A stretch of 64,000 nucleotides of DNA from an uncultured Draconibacterium sp. Its GTDB lineage: Bacteria; Bacteroidota; Bacteroidia; Bacteroidales; Prolixibacteraceae. A model generated the notes under the pieces. It did no database searches and was not told where the DNA came from. It saw nothing but the letters and a program-made list of their open reading frames with translations. Positions 32,064-39,434 of this stretch are shown piece after piece. Both the position numbers and the translations under genes were made by a program. Numbering within the stretch: position 1 is the first letter of the stretch; every line of letters begins with the position of its first letter. The stretch spans positions 1,707,001 to 1,771,000 of the forward strand of contig NZ_OY781464.1 in assembly GCF_963676735.1 (NCBI RefSeq), in the 5' to 3' direction.

Positions 32064-33474
32064 TCTGGTCAATTTTATTATTGAATCAGGTATAAGTCTG
32101 GCGGTACTCGCCGTTATTTACCTTTTGTTTTTACGGCGTGAAACTTTTTTTCGGCTAAACCGCTTATTCCTTCTTTTTTCAATTCTTTTTTCGATAATTC
32201 TGCCCTTTTTGCATTTTCGTGTTTACGCTCCGCAGTCGAATATGCTGGCTGAAGTTACTGTTACACCATATCGTAATGTACTAGAGGCCGTTACAATTTA
32301 CGGGCAAGATCTTTCCGGTGCTATGGTGAACTCCATCAGCTCCAGTAAAATTATCATTTCAATTTATCTGCTCGGCCTGCTGTTTTTTCTCGGAAGAATG
32401 ATTTTCAGGATCATACAAATTGTGCTGATTATTACTAAGAATGAAGTTCAACATATTGATAATTACCGCTTTGTGATGGTAAATAAAGATTTTAGTCCAT
32501 TTTCTTTTTTGGGCTATGTTTTTATCAATCCGAAAATGAAGAATGAACCGGGTTATGAAAAGATGGTGACACATGAACTGGAACACATAAAACAAGGTCA
32601 TTCTTTTGATGTGTTGATTCTTGAAACCTTAACCGTTTTTCAGTGGTTCAACCCGTTTATGTGGTTGCTGAAACGTGCCATTCGCGAAAATCATGAATAT
32701 TTGGCCGATTATGCAGTGCTTAATTCAGGCATAAGCACAAGTCATTATAAACAACTTTTGCTGAGTCAAGCCGTTGGATTTCAGCTGGATATTGCCAATA
32801 ATTTTAATTCGTCGTTGATTAAAAAGCGCATACAGATGATTTCTAAAATTCGCTCATCGAAACTAGCTAACCTGAAGTATATTTTAGGTTTTGTATCGCT
32901 ATTGGCATTGGTCGTAATTTTTGCATGCGAGCAAAAAGAGTCGGTAGAAATTACGACAGTTGGCGATAGCAACGAACGACAAATTACCATTTCGCTGCTC
33001 GACGACCGTATGAAACTGAAAGGCGACCAGGAAGATCTTGAATACCTGCATGAATTGCTGAATAGTAAAAGTAAATATGTATTTGACACAGATAGTACCG
33101 GAAATATTTTTCTTGTAAAAGCAAAAGAAGACCTACCCCTGCAGTTGGAGCAAGATGACCAGGTATTCTTTATTGTTGAGGAAATGCCCGAATTTCCAGG
33201 TGGTGATCTGGCCCTGCGCAAATACATTGCAAATTCTATTGAATATCCGGCAGAAGCTGTTGAAAATGGAATTCAGGGTAAAGTTTATGTGAGTTTTGTT
33301 GTAACTAAAGACGGTGGTATTGCCAATACAAAGATTGCCAGAGGTGTAAATCCGCTGCTCGATTACGAAGCAATGCGGGTTGTAAACGGGTTACCCAAAT
33401 GGAAACCAGGGTACCAACGCCAAAAACCGGTTAATGTAAGTTATACCGTGCCAATAAATTTTGTTTTGCAATAA
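32056..33474 (+). CDS. BlaR1-type M56 metallopeptidase with C-terminal TonB domain
   Basis: This 472-residue membrane protein has helices at about 5-25, 35-52, 98-128 and 268-286. The M56 zinc motif is HELEH (residues 173-177) with a downstream ENHEYLAD Glu (about 210-217), facing the cytoplasm. In classical BlaR1 the C-terminal part is a penicillin-binding sensor domain; here it is replaced by a linker and a TonB C-terminal domain (about 378-472; EEMPEFPGG to VPINFVLQ) exposed to the periplasm. Fusion of M56 to TonB domains is known in Bacteroidota, but its signal is not. It would sense something in the periplasm and cleave the BlaI-type repressor. Confidence 0.92.
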   Translation: MNNLVNFIIESGISLAVLAVIYLLFLRRETFFRLNRLFLLFSILFSIILPFLHFRVYAPQSNMLAEVTVTPYRNVLEAVTIYGQDLSGAMVNSISSSKIIISIYLLGLLFFLGRMIFRIIQIVLIITKNEVQHIDNYRFVMVNKDFSPFSFLGYVFINPKMKNEPGYEKMVTHELEHIKQGHSFDVLILETLTVFQWFNPFMWLLKRAIRENHEYLADYAVLNSGISTSHYKQLLLSQAVGFQLDIANNFNSSLIKKRIQMISKIRSSKLANLKYILGFVSLLALVVIFACEQKESVEITTVGDSNERQITISLLDDRMKLKGDQEDLEYLHELLNSKSKYVFDTDSTGNIFLVKAKEDLPLQLEQDDQVFFIVEEMPEFPGGDLALRKYIANSIEYPAEAVENGIQGKVYVSFVVTKDGGIANTKIARGVNPLLDYEAMRVVNGLPKWKPGYQRQKPVNVSYTVPINFVLQ

Positions 33475-33507
33475 GCTAATTCGAATATATTGACAATTAT
33501 ACCTCAT

Positions 33508-33515
33508 TAACTTTG
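33508..33515 (+). promoter_or_regulatory. -7 promoter element of the TPR gene
   Basis: TAACTTTG matches TAnnTTTG exactly, 49 bases before the start. A TTG at 33490-33492 lies a little too close to be a typical -33. Confidence 0.4.
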
Positions 33516-33564
33516 CATTTGTTAGTTCATATATTTTACCAATTAATGCTTTAAACTTTATATT

Positions 33565-34815
33565 TTGAAAGTCAGAAAACAACTCATCTTATTTACTCTC
33601 CTTTTTATTCCTGCTTTGTCTTATGCTCAGAATAAAATTGATGTTCTAATTCTGAATAAAAATTACGAGCAAGCTCTGATTGAACTTGATAAACAGATTG
33701 CAAAGTCGCCAAACGCAGCTTTGTATCTGAAGCAAGGAATTGTGTATGAAAATAAGCAGGATTATCAAAAAGCGCTGCAGGCATTTCTTAGCGGACTTCA
33801 AATTGAGCCTGATAATATAGCAATGCTGGAAGAAACTGCCGGGTGTTTTTCTATTTTGGGCAACAACCAGGATGCAATTGCCTTTTATGAAAAAGCATTA
33901 AAGGTGGAGCCCAATAACCTTGCACTTGCCGGAAAACTGGGGCGCGTTTACATCAATCAAAAAGAGTATGAGGAGGCCTATCAGGTTTTTTCTGAAATTT
34001 ATCAAAAAGATTCATCAAATGTTTACTGGAACAAGCAGTTGGCTTACTGTTCATTCCGTGTTTTTCAGCGCGAACAGGCCCGGGATCTTTATCAAAAAGT
34101 ATTGGAAGCCAATCCACGAGATCACGGAACTTATATAAATCTTATTCACTGTTATAACTGGAAAAAAGAGGCCAACGCGTTAATGGCAACTATTGATTCA
34201 GGCCTGGTACAATTTCCGAATGATTCGGAGTTAGTGTATGAAAAGGCCATGTTTTTTTATAAAACAAAACGTTATGGTCCGGCCATGTTGCAATTTCATA
34301 AATACCTGGAACGAGAAAAACAACCGGAGTATGAGACCATAATGAACTATGGAATAAGTACTTATTTTACCGGGTTAGAGGATAAAGCTTTGGAAATATT
34401 TGGCGATTTAAAACGGCAAAATCCAAACGATCCGTTGGTGATGTATTACCAAAGTTTGTGCAACCGAAAACTGAAGAATTTTGATGATGCCATTGAGTTG
34501 ATGACTTTTGCCATTGATGCTTCAGTTCCCGATTATGTTTCTGAAATGTACCACCACCTGGGGCAAATGTATGGCCAGCAACGCAGGTTTAAAGAATCGA
34601 TTGATGCATTATCAAAAGCTTATGAATTAAATCCGGGGAAAACAGAGGTGCTTTTTGAAATAGCAACAACCTACGAAGAATACAATTCGAATAAAACCCT
34701 GGCTATGAATTATTACCGCATTTATTTAACTGAGGCAGGAGAGAAGGCTAAAAATGCTATTTATGCGCTGGAGCGTATTGATCGATTAAAAGAAGATTTA
34801 TTTTTTGATGAATAA
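33565..34815 (+). CDS. Tetratricopeptide repeat protein, exported
   Basis: This 416-residue protein begins at TTG 33565; no ATG precedes the signal peptide (KQLILFTLLFIPALSYAQ). The rest is roughly nine to ten TPR units, with typical AL-x-LDKQIAKSPNAALYLKQG, ALQAFLSGLQIEPDNIAML and AIAFYEKALKVEPNNLALA repeats. TPRs bind protein partners, so it is probably a periplasmic scaffold; the partner is unknown. It is 90 bases downstream of the BlaR1 gene with its own -7 element, and its 3' end faces the PAP2 gene 10 bases away. Confidence 0.88.
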   Translation: MKVRKQLILFTLLFIPALSYAQNKIDVLILNKNYEQALIELDKQIAKSPNAALYLKQGIVYENKQDYQKALQAFLSGLQIEPDNIAMLEETAGCFSILGNNQDAIAFYEKALKVEPNNLALAGKLGRVYINQKEYEEAYQVFSEIYQKDSSNVYWNKQLAYCSFRVFQREQARDLYQKVLEANPRDHGTYINLIHCYNWKKEANALMATIDSGLVQFPNDSELVYEKAMFFYKTKRYGPAMLQFHKYLEREKQPEYETIMNYGISTYFTGLEDKALEIFGDLKRQNPNDPLVMYYQSLCNRKLKNFDDAIELMTFAIDASVPDYVSEMYHHLGQMYGQQRRFKESIDALSKAYELNPGKTEVLFEIATTYEEYNSNKTLAMNYYRIYLTEAGEKAKNAIYALERIDRLKEDLFFDE

Positions 34816-34825
34816 AGACTACCTT

Positions 34826-35530
34826 CTAAACAGCCATGCCAGGAGTTTCTGATGCAACTGGGGTGTCTGAAGAGGTATTATTTTTTGCAGAATTAATTAG
34901 TGCGCGCTCCAACCCTGGTTTTTTAAAATATTTTGAATAATGGAATGCAAGTAGTACAGCACCTGAACCTAAAACAGAACCAAATGTCACATCTACCAAA
35001 AAATGTTGCGAAAGGTATACGCGAGAATAGCCGGTTAGTAAGGCTAGCATGAAACACAAAAATTTGATGCCTTTCTTTTTTAATGTAATTGCCACTGCAA
35101 AAAATAGTGTAAATGCAGTGGTTGTATGTCCCGACGGGAAACTGTTTAAACTATGTAATCTTACTCCTGGCACTAAATAGAGTTTATAGCTTTCAAATAA
35201 CTCGAAATATTTTGACGGACGATACATGTCGCTGAATATCACTTGTTTAAAAATGAAAACAACAAAATTGCTAACAACTACTGCCAAAATAAAAGCTATT
35301 GCCCATTTGTATTTCCGCAATAACAAAAAAAGCAATACAAATAAATACATCATCCCATCTCCAAGATAAGTTATGTACTTAAAAAAGAGGTCAGCTGTAT
35401 TGGAGTGAAACTGATTAAGGAAGAAATGTATGCTTGGTTTTGAATGCAAACCAATGAAAAAGCAACTTATTAGAACAAAAAAAAGCTGTGGTATTAAAAA
35501 TACAAGGTTTTTTCGGAACAAGGATTTCAT
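34826..35530 (-). CDS. PAP2-family phosphatase, membrane
   Basis: This 234-residue membrane protein has five to six helices and the three phosphatase motifs of PAP2: a K-x8-RP form (KQVIFSDMYRP, slightly longer than the usual K-x6-RP), PSGHT (about residue 132), and SRVYLSQHFLVDV with the catalytic His and Asp (about 168-180). It resembles lipid-phosphate or undecaprenyl-diphosphate phosphatases. The active site faces the periplasm in such enzymes. The substrate could be lipid A or undecaprenyl phosphates, but the sequence does not tell. Confidence 0.88.
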   Translation of the reverse strand: MKSLFRKNLVFLIPQLFFVLISCFFIGLHSKPSIHFFLNQFHSNTADLFFKYITYLGDGMMYLFVLLFLLLRKYKWAIAFILAVVVSNFVVFIFKQVIFSDMYRPSKYFELFESYKLYLVPGVRLHSLNSFPSGHTTTAFTLFFAVAITLKKKGIKFLCFMLALLTGYSRVYLSQHFLVDVTFGSVLGSGAVLLAFHYSKYFKKPGLERALINSAKNNTSSDTPVASETPGMAV

Positions 35531-35898
35531 TTTTTAGCTTATTTGGAATATACTCAAACATCACTAAAAACCCGTTAGTCTTAAAACTTTTGATATTAAC
35601 TGTTTTTCATATAATTGTTTTGCTGATGTTAATCTCCTGCTCTTTGTTATTAATTAAATGTTTAATTGTAAGCTAAACTTTAAATTTTATATAACAAGAT
35701 GTTGTTATCATTTGTTATTGAGGTATTTACATAGTTAGTTGAATTAATATTTTTATGACAAATATTAATCAATCGTTATTGAATTTGCCTTGTTTGAGCT
35801 ATGCAATTAGCAAAATCATAATTTACGCTTAATCTTCTTTTTAAATGATTTTTGTTGCACGTACCTATCTTTCAGGTTTGAAAAAACATTAGACAACC
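35531..35898. other. AT-rich spacer with two inverted repeats
   Basis: No gene is seen. The divergent spacer between the PAP2 and glycosyltransferase genes holds two inverted repeats: TAACAA-GATG-TTGTTA (35692-35707) and ATTAATATT/AATATTAAT with a 9-base loop (35743-35769). Both are operator-like. No strong -7 element can be named for either gene. Confidence 0.5.
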
Positions 35899-37464
35899 AT
35901 GCTAAAAAGGCTAGCTGATCAGAAAAATTTTCCATTATTATTATTCTTTTTTTCTTTCGTTTTGTATATTTCATTCAGTGGGTATACAAGTATTTACATA
36001 CTTGATGAAGCGAAAAATGCAACCTGCGCCCGCGAAATGTCAGACAATGGAGATTTATATTCTCCTACATTCAATAATGTTTTACGTACCGATAAACCTC
36101 CGTTACACTATTTTTTTATGATGATGGCATATCGTGTTTTTGGCGTTAATCCATTTGCTGCCCGCTTTTTTTCTGCTGTTTTCGGAGCATTAACAATTTT
36201 AATAAGCTTCTTATTTACCAAACAAATCCTTAACTCAAGAAGTGCTTTTTATACGGTGGTAGTTTTACTTTCTTCCATTCATTTGTCCATTCAATTTCAT
36301 TTGGCAGTCCCCGATCCAATTTTAATTTTCTTTTTTACAGCAAGTTTGTTTCTTTTTTATCAATCAGTTGCCAGCAACAAAGCACTATACCCAATTCTTA
36401 TGTATGTAGCCATGGGGTTCGGAACTCTTTCTAAAGGCCCTGTTGCCATTTTGCTACCCGGATTAATTTTTTTACTATTTCTGGTATTTACAAGAAATTT
36501 TAAATGGAAAACAATATGGAAACTAAAACCTCTTTTAGGAATTTTTATCGTTTTGGCAGTTGCATCACCCTGGTATCTTTTAAATGGAATTCAAACAGAA
36601 TGGGAGTGGACACGCGGTTTTTTTCTTAAACACAATGTGAACCGTTTTTCCGGTGCAATGGAAGGTCATGGTGGTATATTCTTGTTAACGTTTCTATTTG
36701 TCTTTCTTGGTTTGTTTCCGTTTTCAGTTTATTTTCCACAAGTTCTTCGAAATGCTTTTAAAAACAAAAACAATCATTTCATATTGTTTTGCCTGATTGC
36801 GGGATTAACCGTGGTTGGTTTCTTTTCGGTTTCGCAAACCAAATTACCCAACTATACCGTGCCGGCTTATCCATTTTTAGCTGTATTATTTGGTTACTAT
36901 CTATCAAATTTCGGTCAATCCTTCAGGCATTTGAGAATGAATTACATTGTGCTGCTTATTATCGGAATCCTGGTGCCGATTGGCAGTTTTATTGCCATGG
37001 GTTTCGACTCTTCGCTTGCCTCTCAAAACAGTTATGCATTGTTTTTTGTGGTGCTTCCTATTATGCTTCTTCTCGCATTTCTTTATCGTCAAAAACTCGA
37101 AAAACATTTTCTTTTTATTGGTTTATCAGGAATAATTACTGCTTTGGTTTTCTTTGGCATTGTATTTCCAAAGCTCGACAAACAAAACCCTGTTCAGCAA
37201 AGTTTACATCTTCTCGAAAATTCGAAAACTGTATTTTTCAAAAAGTATAACCCCTCTTTTTCTTTCTACCTCAAAAAAGAAATTCCACATATTTATGTTT
37301 CCGATTTTGAGCAATTTTTTAAGGACCATCCGAATGGAACGATAATTTCAACAAAAAAGAAATTAAAAGACATTGAACTTCCGGCAAACTGCGAAATTAT
37401 TTTTGAAGGAAAGGATCTTTTTGAATCGCCAACAACAGTAATAGTAGGTAAAAAAAATAATTAA
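35899..37464 (+). CDS. ArnT-like membrane glycosyltransferase (GT39/GT83 family)
   Basis: This 521-residue polytopic protein has about 12 helices. The first periplasmic loop (about residues 34-72) reads LDEAKNATCAREM then NVLRTDKPPLHYF, very close to the ArnT/PMT signature DEARYAEIAREM...KPPL, with the catalytic Asp-Glu. Such enzymes move a sugar from an undecaprenyl-phosphate donor to lipid A, a glycan or protein in the periplasm. The gene next door encodes a PAP2 phosphatase, which may recycle the carrier or act on the same lipid. Its stop overlaps the convergent LuxR-type gene by 4 bases. Acceptor and sugar are unknown. Confidence 0.85.
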   Translation: MLKRLADQKNFPLLLFFFSFVLYISFSGYTSIYILDEAKNATCAREMSDNGDLYSPTFNNVLRTDKPPLHYFFMMMAYRVFGVNPFAARFFSAVFGALTILISFLFTKQILNSRSAFYTVVVLLSSIHLSIQFHLAVPDPILIFFFTASLFLFYQSVASNKALYPILMYVAMGFGTLSKGPVAILLPGLIFLLFLVFTRNFKWKTIWKLKPLLGIFIVLAVASPWYLLNGIQTEWEWTRGFFLKHNVNRFSGAMEGHGGIFLLTFLFVFLGLFPFSVYFPQVLRNAFKNKNNHFILFCLIAGLTVVGFFSVSQTKLPNYTVPAYPFLAVLFGYYLSNFGQSFRHLRMNYIVLLIIGILVPIGSFIAMGFDSSLASQNSYALFFVVLPIMLLLAFLYRQKLEKHFLFIGLSGIITALVFFGIVFPKLDKQNPVQQSLHLLENSKTVFFKKYNPSFSFYLKKEIPHIYVSDFEQFFKDHPNGTIISTKKKLKDIELPANCEIIFEGKDLFESPTTVIVGKKNN

Positions 37465-38417
37465 TCCGAAACAGATTTACCCGTTTTTTCCCGCACAAGA
37501 TTAGATAGTTGTACCCGGCTTTTTACGCCTGTTTTGGTGTAAATACGGTGGTTGTGGTCTTTCACCGTTTGCAAGGTAATAAACAGTTTTTCAGCAATGG
37601 CTTTATTTGATTTGCCACTGCAAATTTCCTGAATAATTTCAGCTTCTCTGTTCGATATTTCATAAGCATTACAGAAAGCTTCAAAGTCCATGTTTTTGTC
37701 GTTGGGTTGATTATTTCCATTAAACCGAATTATTACTGGAATAAATGTTCCGAGCGCAAACATCAAAACAATTCCAATACACGCAGAAATAAAACCGAAT
37801 ACATTGAAAAAACACATTATGGCTGAATAAACTATTACGCTAGCCAAAAACATTAAAGCTTTCGTTTTTGTAAATCCGGTAGTTTTTATGAGTTGCTGCT
37901 TTTTCTCCCACCTTAAAAATGGAAGCATAAAAAAAAGGCTTATCAGCAGGTTAATTGCTAAAACTATACGAACGATAAAAAGGTCGGCATCGGCCGGAAT
38001 GCTGATTTTTTCTGTTTCAATTAAAATGGCCAGTGCAAAAACCAACACTACCAAAGTAGGAAAGTAGCCATAAAGAAAGGCTTTTGAAAATTTGCGATCA
38101 TTTAAATTATAGGCAAACTTTAAAAGCATGAACCAACTAACCAGTAAAAACGGAATACCTATTAATGGCACAAAAATGGCCAGTTTTGATGTGATAACTG
38201 CATTTAAGTTTAAGTCTTTGGTTATTAAACGTAAAGCAATATTTCCCCAAATACCATAAAACAAAAACGAAAATAAAAATATTTGCTGGTACATCAGCGT
38301 AGCAAATACAGGCTCGCGGTTTCGTTGATATAACTGGTAGGCCAGCATAATTCCAAAGGCTGAAATGCCGGCAGAAATAACAAAAGTTAATATGTACGAA
38401 ATATTTTCAATCCACAT
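37461..38417 (-). CDS. Membrane-bound LuxR-type transcriptional regulator
   Basis: This 318-residue protein has seven predicted transmembrane helices (about residues 8-235) and then a LuxR/FixJ-type HTH (about 252-312): SNREAEIIQEICSGKSNKAIAEKL then FITLQTVKDHNHRIYTKTGV, the classic signature. Fusion of a 7TM sensor to a LuxR HTH is known in Bacteroidota, with unknown ligands. The gene is divergent from a membrane protein gene at 38624. The shared spacer holds three related ACTAAAGTAGT-like elements, so self-regulation and control of that neighbour are plausible. Confidence 0.88.
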   Translation of the reverse strand: MWIENISYILTFVISAGISAFGIMLAYQLYQRNREPVFATLMYQQIFLFSFLFYGIWGNIALRLITKDLNLNAVITSKLAIFVPLIGIPFLLVSWFMLLKFAYNLNDRKFSKAFLYGYFPTLVVLVFALAILIETEKISIPADADLFIVRIVLAINLLISLFFMLPFLRWEKKQQLIKTTGFTKTKALMFLASVIVYSAIMCFFNVFGFISACIGIVLMFALGTFIPVIIRFNGNNQPNDKNMDFEAFCNAYEISNREAEIIQEICSGKSNKAIAEKLFITLQTVKDHNHRIYTKTGVKSRVQLSNLVREKTGKSVSD

Positions 38418-38426
38418 GAGCTTACG

Positions 38427-38514
38427 ACTAAAGTAGTGTATGCAAGTTTACGCACTTCCCGCATTGGGCGCTAACTACGAAAGTAGTGAAATTACCAAAT
38501 CCAACTTTAGTAGG
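38427..38514. promoter_or_regulatory. Triplicate ACTAAAGTAGT-like operator sites
   Basis: Three related elements lie between the LuxR-type gene and its divergent neighbour: ACTAAAGTAGTG (38427-38438), ACTACGAAAGTAGTG (38474-38488, with an ACTAC/GTAGT inverted repeat) and CTTTAGTAGG (38505-38514, inverted orientation). They are candidate binding sites for the LuxR-type protein. Confidence 0.45.
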
Positions 38515-38623
38515 AAGGATTTTTTTTGATATTGCCCTACATTTGAATTAACAATTAAAAAAACAATATTCAATTACCACACGGTAATTTCTCGGAAAAC
38601 AGAGAACTTTAAAAACTAGAAAA

Positions 38624-39334
38624 ATGGAAAACACAAACTTTTTAAATTTACAACCATCGGCAGGAGGAAGTTTTAGTTATGGCTGGAGAAAAATGTTTGA
38701 GAAAGCATTTCTGCCGCTCCTGGTTGCCGTAATTATTGCAGGAATTTTAGATGGCCCATCATTAGGTGCCAATTGGAAATGGGATGGAGATGGCTTTGAC
38801 TGGCCGGTAATTTTTATGATTCCTTTGGCCTTATTTGGCATGGCTTACGCTTTTTTATTTATGCCAATCATTAAGTATGGAGAAAGAAAGCTGTTCCTCA
38901 ATGCCATGAGAGATGAAGAAGCCGACTTAAAGGTACTTTTTGAAGGCTTTAAAACGCAATACTTAAATATTGTGCTGGCTAACCTTATTGTATTTGCCCT
39001 GGCAGCAGTAGGCTTTGTAATGTTAATAGTACCCGGAATTATTGTAGTTTGCAGGTTGGTTTTTGTACCTTTTTTGGTGATGGATAAAAACATGGAAGCC
39101 ATGAAAGCAGTTGAAAAAAGCTGGCAAATGACACGTGGCTACGGTTGGACCATATTCGGAATGGGGATTATTTCATTCTTCGTATTTATTGCAGGATTAA
39201 TTTTATGCTTTGTTGGAGCAATTTTCTCATTAATGTGGATCCACTCGGCATTTGCAACGTTTTATGCCATTATTAGTGCACAAAATAACGATGACAACCC
39301 AATTCCTATTTTAGGTGTCAACGAAGAAAAATAA
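38624..39334 (+). CDS. DUF975-like integral membrane protein
   Basis: This 236-residue protein has about five to six hydrophobic helices. It has the DUF975-like arrangement: a first helix after SYGWRKMFEKAFLPLLV, a loop with KVLFEGFKTQYLNIVLAN (about residues 103-120), a glycine/proline-rich LIVPGIIVVCRLVFVPFLVMDKN block and EKSWQMTRGYGWTIFGMG. The function of these proteins is unknown; they are often small membrane proteins under envelope-stress control. It is divergent from the 7TM LuxR regulator, which may control it, and is followed by a terminator. Confidence 0.7.
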   Translation: MENTNFLNLQPSAGGSFSYGWRKMFEKAFLPLLVAVIIAGILDGPSLGANWKWDGDGFDWPVIFMIPLALFGMAYAFLFMPIIKYGERKLFLNAMRDEEADLKVLFEGFKTQYLNIVLANLIVFALAAVGFVMLIVPGIIVVCRLVFVPFLVMDKNMEAMKAVEKSWQMTRGYGWTIFGMGIISFFVFIAGLILCFVGAIFSLMWIHSAFATFYAIISAQNNDDNPIPILGVNEEK

Positions 39335-39361
39335 AAATAAAAATAATGTTCAAGCAAGAAG

Positions 39362-39386
39362 AGCCCGGAATTTTCCGGGCTTTTTG
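39362..39386 (+). terminator. Intrinsic terminator after the DUF975-like gene
   Basis: A 9-base stem AGCCCGGAA/TTCCGGGCT with a 2-base loop is followed by a T run, 27 bases after the stop codon. Confidence 0.9.
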
Positions 39387-39434
39387 TTTTTATCTAAAAT
39401 CGTTTGTGTATTTTGTTGACTCAATTTAGTATAA

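Noticed and set aside
36789..37250. 153-residue open frame within the glycosyltransferase gene
   Set aside because: It is an alternate frame of a clear membrane glycosyltransferase gene, with no promoter or motif of its own.
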